From assembly GCA_963681505.1 (NCBI GenBank), contig OY811976.1, positions 4,950,003-5,014,002 on the forward strand: 64,000 nucleotides of DNA. Reading direction: 5' to 3'. The translations under genes were made by a program, and so were the position numbers. The stretch's first letter is position 1; every line of letters begins with the position of its first letter. The notes under the pieces were generated by a model. It searched no databases. It was not told the DNA's origin and saw only the letters and a list, made by a program, of their open reading frames with translations. Positions 11,038-22,297 of this stretch are shown piece by piece. This DNA comes from Eunapius fragilis. Taxonomy: Eukaryota; Porifera; Demospongiae; Spongillida; Spongillidae.

Positions 11038-11149
11038 TGTTAGGATGTGAACTAATAGTTAGTTGAGTGACTCGATTTAGTGCACATTTATCTAGCTGTT
11101 TTGTAACGTGTTCATATCAGTCGATAAGTGATGAGTTCCTTTCGCTACA
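11038..11149 (+). repeat. 5' LTR of the 11.0-15.1 kb Gypsy element
   Basis: 112 bp, TGT...ACA, immediately followed by tatTTGGCGAC, a usual primer-site start for Gypsy elements. The partner is 14989-15097. Confidence 0.75.
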
Positions 11150-14100
11150 TATTTGGCGACAAGGGTAAAGCAATGGACGTAGACACTATTCATGATGCTA
11201 GTGACCGGTTCAAGGCCGAGGAAGAAGAATGGGAGTATTTTACGTACTACAGTTCGAGACTGAACTGGCACTGCGTGGACTACTGGCTGGTGGACAACAC
11301 AGCAGACACACGCAGTAACTTACTGCTCTCAAAGGTTGGACCAGAAGCTTTTAGGGTCTTAGTTGACCATTTTCACCCAGAAAACATAACAACCAAGACC
11401 GACGTACAACTCAAAGAGCCGTTGAAAAAGCACTTTCAAAAGATGGTTTGTATCCTCGCTGGGAACAGGCTTCCACACAGCAGGAAAGTGTACGGCAAAT
11501 GGCTGCCCCCCAAGAAATAGGATCGGAGGTTCATCAGTTGAGAAAGGCCAGGTAACCACAACCAACAACACATTTTCAGAAGAAGAGTAAGCACCGAGAA
11601 CTAGATGTTAGAAAGCTGTGTAAGATGTGGATATAGCAGGCACAAAAAGGTCCAGCAAAGGGGCAGATATGCAACGCCTGTGGTGGATTGAACCACTATG
11701 CCAGGGTCTGCCTCAAGTCAGGAAAAGTATCCATCAAGGGACAGAAAGGCAAGAAAAGAATAAATGCTATGAAACAGGAAAAAGAAACAAAAGGAACTGA
11801 AAGTAGTGATGACAAAGACCAGGATAAGTCATATGGAGGGGTAAACACCATTCACATCCAGGCAGTAAAGGTTTGTATCGCACGTTTGGAAGCAGAGATA
11901 AATGATGTGAGAGTCAAAATGCTGTATGATCCAGGTTCGGCTCAATCTGTTATTAGTGAGCAGACCTGGAGGAAAGTTGGTGCACCTCCTAATATACAAA
12001 TGTCCCAGTGGAGACTCTAGGGGAAACTGAGGTGAAGGTGAGAGCATTTGGAAGGGTAAAACGCCTGTTGGTTTCTGTTTTAACGGAACAGGATAAACCT
12101 TTGTTTGGCCTAGACTGGTGTATTAGTTTCAATTTGAGTATGCCAAAATGAGTTACCATCTGTAATGTCAAACCAAAATTGAAGAAGGAAGCAAGTAGTG
12201 TGGAACATAAGGAATGTACAGAACTAGCATCATTACTTTTAGAATTTAAAGAACCTTTCACTGAAACGCTTGGCATAATAATTGGGCACAAGGTTGTTGT
12301 GCACCTAAAAGAAGGAGCCGTACCCAAGCTGTACTCAGCATGTCCTATTCCGTTTCCTATGAAAAAGGCAGTTGAAGACAAACTTAATCGATTAGTAGAG
12401 CAAGATATCTTGGAGATAGTCGACACAACCAAAAATTCAATTGAATGGGCCTCCCCTCTGGTATGTGTTCCATGATGGAGTTCGCCTCTGTGTGGATTTT
12501 AAGTGACTATCAATCAACACGTGTACATAGATCCACATCCTTTTCCGAGGTTTGAGGACATTATAGCCAAGCTAAGTGGCAGCAAATTGTTCTCAGTCAT
12601 TGACCTTACTGATGCATACCTGCAGATGGAAGTTGACCCCTCATCCAGAAAGTTCATGGTTGTTGCAACCCATAAGGGATATTTTCAGTATAAGAGATTG
12701 CCTTTTGGGGTAAACTTTGCACTGGCTATCTTCCAGAAAACAATGGAAAATTTTTTTAGCAGGCATACACAAAGTGGCAGTCTATATTGACGACATCATA
12801 GTTGGAGGATCATCAAAATAGGAGCACTTACATATTCTCAGAGAGGTGTTAGTCAGGCTGAGAAATGCAAATGTGCGCGCAAAGAAATCCAAGTGCTGTT
12901 TTGTACAAAAGTAGGTTGTGTACCTAGAGTATAGAATAGATGAACAAGGAGTACACCCTACAGATGAGCATTTGGAAGCCGTACGAAAAATGCCCATACC
13001 CACAAATGCTAAGGAGCTATGTTTATTTTTGGGATGATAAACTATTACTCTCACTTCATAACAAATTTACAACCAATTTGCGCCCCACTTCATGCCCTTA
13101 CCAAGCATTCAGTGAATTGGACATGGTTGGAGAACGATAGAATTTTTCAACATTTGAAATGGGTCTTATCTGTCAGGGACACACTAGTGAACTACAGTGA
13201 GAAATTATCCCTCATCCTAGAAACAGATGCAACCAATCAAGGTGTTGGTGCTGTATCATTTCATCAACTACCAGACAACACAGAGATACCAGTGGCATTT
13301 GCCTCAAGAACATTTCTTGATCGTGAAAAGAATTATTCTTGAGGCATTGGTGATTATTTTTGGTGTTACAAAGTTCTATCAATATGTGCATGGCCGAAAA
13401 TTCACCCTACGTACAGATCACAAGCCGTTGGAACACATCTTTGAGGTAAACCAGGAAATTCCAAAAATGGCTGCCAATAGACTTCAAAGGTGGGCTATAA
13501 ACCCACTTATCGGGCAGATCGTCAATTGCTGGACAGTTAGCCTAGTGACAGGAACAGAATACCAGCAGAAATTCTGACATTCTATGAGAAACATGAGACA
13601 TTGTCATTCGAGGAGAACATCCTACTTTGGCAAGGGTGAATCGTGGTACCAACGGTCTTGCACAGAAATGTTTTGGACACATTACATGAGGGTCACCCGT
13701 GCCATGCGGGCCCTGGCAAGGTACTATGTGTGGTGACCCCATATTGATGATGATGTGGAAACCTATGTAGAAAGGTGCAAGGAATGTCAAAAAAAATTGG
13801 CCACATGAGCAAGAAACATTATTATTCAGTTGGAATGTTCCGACAGAGCCTTGGCAAAGAAATCACATAGACTATGTTGGCCCATTTGAAAGCAGGTCTT
13901 GGTTGGTGGTGGTTGATGCATTTTCTAAGTGGATAGAAAAAGAATACAATGACTGCAGGGACAGTAAAGGCTCTGTGGAAGATTTTCTGCAGGTTCAGCC
14001 TCCCAAGGGTCATCGTTTCTGACAATGGGCCCCAGTTCAGCTCTCAGGAATTTAAACAGTTGTGTGACTCAAACAACATTGTTCACATTCGGTCAACTCC

Positions 14101-14460
14101 ATATCACCCTAAAACCAACAGCTTGCAGAAAGAGCCGTTAAAACATTCAAGGAGTGGTTCTCAGCTTCTCGGGGAGCGACTGATGATGTGGGATAGAGAC
14201 TGCAGAGGTTCCTGTTATCATATAGGAACACTCCACACAAGTCTACTGGTAGGGCACCAGCAGAGATGTTGATTGGCCGGAAGCCTCAAACAAAGCTGGA
14301 TTTGCTGAAACCAGATTTTTTGAGTTACATGGATAAGGCAGTCATAAAGCAGAAAGTGTACCATGATCAAGGGGCCAAGGTAAGGACTTTCATGGATGGA
14401 GAAGAAGTTTGGGTACAATAACTATCAAGTAAAGGGTAAAATGAAGGAGTCATATTAGGC
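11128..14460 (+). pseudogene. gag-pol remnant of the 11.0-15.1 kb Gypsy element
   Basis: 11128-11520 is a Gag-like frame (FKAEEEEWEYFTYYSSRLNWHC). CCHC knuckles follow (CNACGGLNHYARVC near 11671-11710). A protease-like DPG/AQSVIS block lies at 11931 (DSG expected). Reverse transcriptase is at 12330-12810 (FSVIDLTDAYLQME, LPFGVNFALAIFQ, and YIDD at 12784 in a shifted frame). RNase H pieces are at 13190-13480 (LILETDATNQG, RTDHKPLEHIF). Integrase pieces are at 13840-14280 (HIDYVGPF, IVSDNGPQFSS, YHPKTNS). At least six frame breaks or stops make it inactive. The tail 14460-14985 has no clear domain. Confidence 0.8.
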
Positions 14461-14988
14461 TGACAGGGTATTTGTCTTACCATGTAGAGACAGGAGGCCA
14501 GGTAAATAGGAAGCATGCAGATCAGCTGAGGATAAAGATGGCATCCGAGCAGTGTATGTTAGGGGAATTGATGCATGATAACCCAGCAAGAGTAACAAAT
14601 GGCAGACAAGTCTTGGATGCAGATGCAACACATATAGAAATACAGGAAATAAAGAAGGGAGATGGGGCATATCAAGTCCTGCACAGGTCACCACTAGGGC
14701 TGCAAGAAGTGGCAGGTGGTTGTCAGAAACCATGTACATTCAGAGCAAGACACACAACAGGATCATACACCAGAGGTGCAAATTGTGCCCGCCAGTAATG
14801 AGAGGGTACAAGAGAATCAAACCAGTGATACAAACAGCAGTACATAAGAGGAACCTACCCTGCCAGCAGTATCGTCATGACCAGTACAACAGGAGGAGCA
14901 GCCGAAGAGGAATAAAAGTCCTTCCTCTCGACATTATGACAAATATCTAAGCAATCCTAGAGCAAAATGAAAATAGTAAAGTGACGAA

Positions 14989-15097
14989 TGTTAGGATATG
15001 AACTAATAGTTAGTTGAGTGACTCGATTTAGCATACATGTATCTGTCTGTTTTGTAGCATGTTCAAATAAGTTGATAAGTGAGTTCATTTCCCTACA
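14989..15097 (+). repeat. 3' LTR of the 11.0-15.1 kb Gypsy element
   Basis: 109 bp and about 87% like the 5' copy by eye, with one 3-bp deletion. TACAT follows it directly. Confidence 0.75.
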
Positions 15098-15501
15098 TAC
15101 ATGAAGCACTAGTTTTTGCCGAAGGATTTTAATACTGTAGTGAAGAAACTGGACGCAGCGTGAGTAAACATGTCATCCGGGATCGGTTTTTTCAGATGAA
15201 GCAAGACTATTACGCATAACATCGATCAGTTCATAGCTGATCTATGAAAGCAGGTATAAGATTGTGAATTTGGTGCTCTGAAATCTGAAAAACAACTTGA
15301 TGCTGCATGTTCTTATAAGGGGAGTAGACAACAACAGGATGAGGAGACATCCTTTTGAGACTGATGAACTAGCTTCCAAAGGCCATTCAAATGTATGTCA
15401 ACAATGGAGGCAACGTGAAGGAAAAGAAGACAGTGGAGAAGTACCAGTTGAGGTAAAGAGCATGTCAGAAAGTGTGTCAGCAGTCCAGAGGTCAGGGTGC
15501 T
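15098..15501 (+). pseudogene. Continuation of the outer LTR element's gag after the nested insertion
   Basis: After the second TACAT the text reads FNTVVKKLDAA, then IDQFIADL, CEFGALKSEKQLDAACSY, the middle part of a Gypsy Gag, with stops and frame changes. It ends abruptly at about 15501, where a minus-strand LTR begins. This supports the reading that 10600-11037 and 15098-15501 are halves of one older element. Confidence 0.5.
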
Positions 15502-15631
15502 TGTGATGTTCTCGGATTTGAACCACCAAAATTCCAAACAGAACACGACACGCACAATGTAATCACTCTCGCTACTCATGATCACGTGAGAAAATGCTCA
15601 GCCTGCTACCTAATTAATTAACTACTCTACA
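15502..15631 (-). repeat. Probable 3' LTR of a minus-strand Gypsy element
   Basis: On the minus strand a G-rich polypurine tract (gttta then ggggggagtag, 15632-15648) precedes TGTAGAGTAG..., and the block closes at ...GAACATCACA (15502). This gives a TGT...ACA unit of about 130 bp. No second LTR copy was found near 18.0 kb, so the boundaries rest on this one copy. Confidence 0.45.
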
Positions 15632-15649
15632 CTACTCCCCCCTAAACAA

Positions 15650-18015
15650 AATTGTTAGCAACTAACAAAGTCTCTATATTCTGAAGGAGCTTGCCTCACT
15701 CTTTGAGGGTTTCTTCTGGGTCCCATTGGAGCACTTGAGTCCAGGGTTGGCTGGGTTACTTTCCCAGCATTCAGGAGTGACCGATGGGCCTACTGAGGAA
15801 CTGATAGTGGGTGTGGCTAAAACACTGGCATAATGTGGGGGTGTTATGGGTGGATCCTCCCAAACACCTGGCATTGCCTCCCCATGTGACGACCCCTAAG
15901 GCATCTCTGATGTTAATCCGGCCCCATCTGAAACTGTTGACCCTACTGGTAGAACAACTGGAGGTTCCAGGCTTACAGAAACTGGCTCAGCTGGCAAAAC
16001 CATTTGAAGTACTGACATCAGATTATCTTCTGCCCTCTGCTCCCTCATCAGCAACTGCTGTCTCCATACTTGCCCTTGAACCTCTACCTTGTAGGAAACT
16101 GTCCCTGACCTTTCCTGGACAACACCAAGCAGCCATTTTTCACCAGGTTGGTAGTTTTGTGCTCATATCAACTGTCTTGCATCAAACATCCTGGCCTTCA
16201 TCTTAACATCATGGTTCTTCTTCTGACCCAGCTGAGCTCCTCCACCTTAGACACTACCCTTGACCTAATTACAGCTGGGCTGCTGAGTACTCAGTGGTGG
16301 TGTGAGGGGTGTTCCGCTAGTTTTTTAGACAAGGCCTCCTCCCCCTTCATGGCAAGAAAAGCCTGCTTAAAAGTCTTCGCATTGTTCTGCATCTCCATTT
16401 GATCGAGGGTGATATGTACTACTAACACCTGATGCCATTCAGTCCACAGAACTGTTTAAACTCTTCTGAGGTGAAAAGTGGGCCATTTTTTAAATAGTGG
16501 TGGTAGTGGTTTCCATGGGAACGACCTCTGGCCATTTGATTCAGGCATTCGCCACTATCATCCACATTTTAGCTCCTGTGAAGTCCAGATGCGCAGCATT
16601 TGTCAGGGGTGTCACGGATACTTCCATGGGTGTAATCGGGCCACCTGAGGACAGTCACGGCTCTGATTGCAGGAATCACACCCTTTTACTAAAGCCTTGA
16701 TGTCACAATCAATTCCCAGCCGTGATACATATATTCTAGCCATAGTTTTCATCCGAATTATACCAGGATGACTTTGATGGAGCCATGCTTGAGAGTCTGG
16801 CAGTAGAACCAAAAATGGTCACTAAGGGCTTGTGATCTGTAATTAAAGTGAACTTCTGCCCATACAGATACTGGTGAAACTTCTTCTGTCCATATACAAT
16901 ACCCAAAGCTTCCCTCTCTATCTGTGACTACCACTTCTCTGGGTTCTAGAAGGAAGCAAATGCAATTATCCTTTCAGTTCCTTTATCAAAACTATGAAAA
17001 ATGGCAATGCCAATTCACACAGATGTAGCATCACAAGCCAGGCTTAGAGGCAATCACGGATTATAATGGCGCAGAACCTCAGCAGATGTCATAGCTTCCT
17101 TTAATGATTGAAAACTTTGGTGACACGAAGAAATCCAATTCCACCTTGTAGTTTTTAGACCAACTGATTCAATGGAGCAGCCAGCTCCGAAGTTCCTGAT
17201 AAACGTGCCATAATAATTTACAAGGCCAAGGAAAGACCGCAACTCGCCCAGATCCATAGGAAGAGGAGCATCGAGAACTGCTTGTACCTTCTTGTCACTG
17301 GTATGAATTCCCTCCTTGTGGATCACATACCTCAGGTATTGCACTGACTCCTCTAGGAATTGACAGTTCTATAGGTTCAGCCTTAACCAATACTCTTGAA
17401 GGCGAGACAGCACGTTTGCAATATGCTACTCAGTGTTGGCCCAGTTGCCAATGTGTCATTTGTATAGCAGACGACACTATTTAACCATTGCAGGATGGTA
17501 TCCATAGCTCTTTGAAATAAAGCAGGCGCAGATAGTACACCAATGGGAAGACGATGATACTGATACAATCCTTTATGTGTGTTGATCACCAGATACTGCT
17601 TGGCCCTCCTTATCCAGAGTCATCTGAAGATAGGTGACAGCCAGATCCAATGTGGTGAATCGTTCTCCTCCTGCTAGGGATTTGAACAGGTCTTCAACTT
17701 TAGGTAGTAGATATTGCTCCACCTCCAGTTGAGATTTACAGTTACTTTGAAATCTCCACTGATCCTTACAGGGCCATTTGCTTTGACTATAGGGACCATC
17801 GGTGCTGCCCAACTCAAGTGACAGATCTGACTGATCACTTCCGGGTGTTCCAGCTGATTTAGGGTTTCTTCAATCTTTTATAGGGTACTCCCCTAGGTTT
17901 AAAGAACTTGGGAATGGCTTCTTCTCCTAAAAACAGTCTGTCCTTGAGTTTCTGCATTTCCCCATATCCTTTTTGGAAAAGGTCGTCAAATTCCTTCAGT
18001 AACAACCTTAATGTC
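15650..18015 (-). pseudogene. Minus-strand Gypsy pol remnant (5'-truncated)
   Basis: Reading down the minus strand: a pre-RT segment at 18010-17820 (LLLKEFDDLFQKG, EETLNQLEHPEVI), reverse transcriptase pieces at 17812-17060 (FTTLDLAVTYLQM, HRLPIGVLSAPALFQ, CYTNDTLATG where YIDD is expected, LRSFLGLVNYYG), RNase H traces, then an H2C2 zinc-binding region at 16812-16612 ([19 protein letters not shown]) and a degenerate integrase tail to about 15670. Multiple stops and the mutated catalytic motif show it is dead. No Gag or 5' LTR is seen. Confidence 0.75.
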
Positions 18016-18438
18016 TATTGTCCTGAATGTTCACCCGGGGATACAAATGTACACCCATGTGCATAGCTAAAAATAGTTTTGCCGTTCGGTCTAAGAAGGG
18101 ACCTAATAACATTGAATGCTACAGACACGTAGTGCAAGTCCTTTTAGCTTTGAGCTGAGATATCTATGCCTTAAATCCTTATGATAGTTGTACACCAAGC
18201 CGTGAAATTGGACCTACACTGTAATCCATTACCTTCTGCGCGGTACATTGAACGTGCCACAAAAGGTTTCGAAGGTTTAAACTACGCCTTTTTAGCTAAG
18301 GTCACAGCAAATAGCTGAGTACTAACTTGTGAAGGGTAACCTCAGCCGACTTAGCTAAGATGGCGTACTTTTACCTTCCGTGGCTTGTGCCAATATGTCA
18401 GTCTAGTCAACAACAAGGTTTGGAAAGGGACTCTAGGC
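18016..18438. other. Noncoding intronic stretch
   Basis: Two short similar blocks, tttttagctaaggt (near 18289) and cttagctaagat (near 18349), are the only internal repetition noticed. No gene is seen. Confidence 0.3.
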
Positions 18439-18574
18439 AGCATTCCTTTGGAGGAGAGCAAAACAGTGTTTATATGGGCATCAACTTCCAGTTTGGGTTC
18501 TGACCATGGTCAGAACCCGAACTAGAAGTTGATGCCCATATAAATACTGTTTTGCTCTCCTCCAAAGGAATGCT
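18439..18574. repeat. 136-bp palindrome without spacer
   Basis: The sequence from 18439 (agcattcctttggaggagag) is matched in inverse complement up to 18574, with the axis in the middle of ctgaccatggtcag at 18506/18507. Only a few mismatches occur in the 68-bp arms (for example around 18472/18540 and 18492). There is no loop. Such a structure can form a cruciform. It contains no coding potential. Confidence 0.85.
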
Positions 18575-19969
18575 ACATATGTTGTACGCTGGTTCTTCCA
18601 GCTGTGTCATCCCACATCAACTTTATTTGTACTTGAAAACAGTCTCCATCTCACTATAGGTTGTAATATGTTCAGATTAGACCATACTCCATACATTTGA
18701 GTTCTACTACTGTTGCTTTCTTCAAGGACATTACCCTCCTTTTGGTCTGAATTGTAATTTCACTTGTCCATGCAGGGCCTTAGCCACAAATGGTCGACTA
18801 ACACTACTTCACTGTGGGGGATACATGCTCCCCTCCCTTCCTTTGGTTCATCTAATTATATATTCATAATCGTCATTATGAATGTATAGCTATCAAAGTT
18901 TCCACTTTTCACATATCCCCCTCCTGCACCCACCCGCTTTTTGTGACACACGCCCATTTCTCACTCACTTATTGATTACTTTCTATTATAGGTACCCCTC
19001 CATGTTAAATTTCCTGGATCTGCCCATGCTTCAGCATCGAATTTCACACTTACAAGCTTGATAGCCATAGAAGGTGAATCACAAAGTAATATTTGTGATC
19101 CATTGACCCAACTAAATCCAATCCAGTCTAAGGTTTCATCTGGACCAATGTGCGTCCTCAGACTACTGCCTTGAAGAAGGGTTACAGCAGCACATGCATC
19201 CTAATGAAATTTACATCCATTCACATGAACATGATAATCGGGAACAGAATTGGCAGTTAACAATAAGCTCCATCATGTTTATGCAGCCTTTCTATTAAAA
19301 AGGCACTTTCATGTTTGTTTAATTCCCATGATTTTAACGCACACTTATTGACAAGGTTATTCCCAGGGTTGCTAAAATACTCTTTTGTTTAGTCCATGAC
19401 CACGGATATAAGAGTTATATGTGAGAATGTACTCACTTTAATTTAAACCTTTGTTGGCAACTGTTACCTTTGAAAATCATCCATGAAGGACCCTTTACGA
19501 TGCCAGAGGACAACAGCCGAGCACTGTTATCAATAGATCGCCAACTTTTACACTGGGTGCAATATTGATTATTATAAATTTCCTTTCTTTTCACGTACCC
19601 TACGGTTTCTGCCATTTTCCCACATTGTTCAATGTTGCATTTTGAACTTCAGTATTGCTTTGTCGAACACTTTTTTGTTTCATGGTCATTTTTATTTTCC
19701 AACACTTAATAGAATTTTGCACAGCTGTGTTGTATTTGCAAGGATATATAGATTGGTGAGTTGTTAGATCATTTGATACTGCCTTAATGTGTGTGATTTA
19801 CGTTCGAGAAATACCTGCACAATCGGAGGTTAAGGCTGTGTGTAACAATCACTCCTGGTTTTGACCTGGATCAAGGTTTACTGGCAGTGCAGTATATAGG
19901 CAATAGAGATAAAGCTTCTCATGGTTCTTTAGTTCGCAGATTTCTTTTCCTCTTTTTCCTATTTGTTCC
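18575..19969. other. Noncoding stretch with a possible small minus-strand exon
   Basis: On the minus strand 19200-18985 is open for about 72 codons after a possible attag acceptor (reads GPDETLDWIGFSWVNGSQILLC), and 19615-19433 is open from an ATG (MAETVGYVKRKE). The only obvious donor and acceptor would put the two in different phases, so they do not join into a gene. No family was recognised. Confidence 0.25.
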
Positions 19970-20955
19970 TACTGTGATTTGGTCAGGTTCTATCCCATGG
20001 GGATTCTTGTGAACTCTAACTTGTGAAAAGTACTTTACTTGGGATATTGACCAGTGTACATTGCTAATCAAATATAGTTCTCTTTTTTTGGAGCTTCATC
20101 AACAGTGTATGTTGCACTTTTATCTGCAATAACACTTTCTACATAACTCTTTTCCTTTACTCGTGATGCTAATTTTTCTTTTTCTTATTCACTTCAACAT
20201 CCCTACCGTTATAGTTAACAAATGATTCCTGATTTACCATTTAATAAGAAATCTTCTGCATTTCATGGTATTTATGGTGCAGAAGGACCAAAATATTGCC
20301 ATCGAGACTTATAGAGACTTATGCATGTAAGACAATGTTGCGGTTTAAGGAGAGTAAATGATAAGTATCAGTTATAGTGAGCAAAATCTTGCTAGAGAGG
20401 GTTAAAACAAGATAACTTATAATTGCACAAGATTCACTGTGGCAATGTGTGGATCCTAAGTATAATGACATATTATTGCATTTGGTTATTGTTTCAGTTC
20501 ATTAATTGCAATGCCAATTCCTTCACAAAATAAGTATCAAAAAATGCAGCAGTACTTTTCCTTTCATGCCCCCTCCCCCATACAATAGGCAAAAATTGGC
20601 AGTACGTGCAAAACACTTTTAGACTGACCTTCAAATCAACTATCATATGCTGTACAGTTGCCAGTTTATTTGTATTATGTGTGTGTGTACACATGTGTGT
20701 GCGTGTGTGTGTTTTATGTGCATAAGTTGGCATATGCTCACTCCTATTACAAATGCTCTACTTAAACCCTTTGCCAGTTCCTTACTGCATGATGTGAAAA
20801 GAAAAGGCGGCAGTGTGCAATGTCTTCACTACAATCTGCAAAACAAATGGAAAAGAAAAAATAGAAAATTAATTTGGGTGCACAAAAGAACAGCAACTAC
20901 CCCCAAGTCTACAAAACAATGTTACCCAAAATAAACCCAAACAAAATCAAATACA
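19970..20955 (+). repeat. Dispersed repeat, copy 1 (copy 2 at 28290-28955)
   Basis: Matching blocks in the same order and strand include gggatattgaccagtgtaca, gcaataacacttt, aattgcaatgccaattc, aatcaactatcatatgc, agttgccagtttatttgta, a GT-rich microsatellite and a caatgtcttcactacaat block. Copy 1 has about 300 extra bases near 20190-20490. It reads as an inactive dispersed repeat; no protein is encoded. Confidence 0.75.
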
Positions 20956-20989
20956 TAAAACCCTCACTATGCTAATAATGTAGTAATCT

Positions 20990-22150
20990 CAATAGAACAG
21001 AGGAGATGCATCCTTTGTGCATATCTCATCACTAATCGTAGTAACTGTACATTTTTCATGACCATTATCAATGATCTAATCACTCCAATATGTTACGATC
21101 AATACCTTCACATAAGAAACGTAGTAGTGCAAGCAATGTTCTCATCTCAAACAATTACGTTCCTGCACATAATTGTTTATGATGATAAATAATGGTGATG
21201 TCATGTTGTGGTCTATGCATTCATATTTTTAATTATCGATATTCATTAAGAGCCTATCTTAATATAACAGAGGAGTGTACATAATAGTGCTTTTCATGAT
21301 GAATCATGGCAAAATCAGTAAACTAATTACTCAAATATGTTTCGATCCATCTACTCATGTGGTTTCAAGGGGTTATTGGTAGTTATTAGAACAGTGGTAA
21401 TGTTTCATTGTGCTTATCATATATACCCAAGCACAGTTCCTCTACATCATTTTCTCAGAGTAGTAATGGTAATCTCATTGATTAATTACTCTGTTATTTA
21501 AAAAGCCAAGTATATGGTGTTCTAAATGGTTAGTGGTAGTTATCAATGCCTAATTCAATAGAACAGTGGTTATGCTTGCATTATGCTTATATCGCATATC
21601 ACTAATCATAGTAATAGCACGTAATGGTTTTTAATGACCGGTCATGGTGATCTCAATGATCTTAATACTCCACCTTGATCAATGCATTGATATGTGTTCA
21701 AGTGGTGATAGGTCAATAGAACATAGTGGAGATGCATTATTGTATTTTCATTTTCACGACCAATCATGGTGATTTCAATGATCTAATTACTCCAATACTA
21801 TACCCATGCACATAATGGTTTAAAATAGTCATAGGATATTATTAATACCCTGCTTTAATAGAAGTGCCTTGTGCATATCTCATATAACTCACTTAAGTTA
21901 TCTGATTTAACTATGCATAAAATAAATTTATATTTTAGATTGCTTTGTGCTTGTATCATAATAACGCACTGTAACATTATTGACATTGTGGTTCATAATG
22001 AGTATTATTAATGATATCTCCTTGATAAATAAATTGATATAGGTAGTTATTAATTGCCCATTTCAATAGAATAGTGAAGATGCATGCATTGTGTTTATCT
22101 CATATAACTAGTCACAGTAAATGGTTTATGATTTGTAATCACGATGATTA
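20990..22150 (+). repeat. Array of degenerate repeats with a 'gatctaattactccaatat' core
   Basis: The core recurs near 21070, 21318, 21480, 21658 and 21777, at irregular spacing of about 120-250 bp, accompanied by 'agaacagaggagatgcat' and 'tcatggtgatctcaatg' blocks. Similar units appear at 27240-27950 (partly inverted), 52000-54480 and 59000-60270. It may be an old satellite or a tandemly expanded element. Confidence 0.5.
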
Positions 22151-22297
22151 CCGTATACATGTAATCAGTATTGTGTACTAAAACTTTTGTGTGTAATTGT
22201 CTGTGTTATATAATGCATAGTTGTCATTTAATCTTAACCCCATACTGCTAACGAAATAGAGTTTAATGCCTCATGTATTGTCTTAAAACTGTTTCAG

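Larger units (their letters stand above)
11038..15097 (+). mobile_element. Degenerate Ty3/Gypsy LTR retrotransposon with short LTRs
   Basis: The element has LTRs at 11038-11149 and 14989-15097, both TGTTAGGAT...CTACA, flanked by a 5-bp target duplication TACAT (11033-11037 and 15098-15102). The internal region carries the remains of gag, protease, reverse transcriptase, RNase H and integrase in that order on the plus strand, with many stops and frame changes. The LTRs differ at roughly 14 positions plus a 3-bp gap, so insertion is old. It lies inside the gag region of another element (nested insertion). Confidence 0.8.
7478..22297 (+). other. Presumed ~14.8-kb intron of the collagen gene
   Basis: Between two phase-compatible collagen exons there are no further Gly-X-Y exons. 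The interval holds a MITE at 7958-8743, a foldback at 9829-10118, LTR retrotransposons at about 10600-18015, a palindrome at 18439-18574, a dispersed repeat at 19970-20950 and a degenerate repeat array at 20990-22150. Other introns in the same gene are about 47-520 bp, so the size is due to insertions. That it is one intron is inferred. Confidence 0.55.

Noticed and set aside
18985..19615. Possible two-exon minus-strand gene
   Set aside because: The only clear donor (after ATTTTCAAAG) and acceptor (attag before gatgca) join in different phases and give an early stop; no family recognised.
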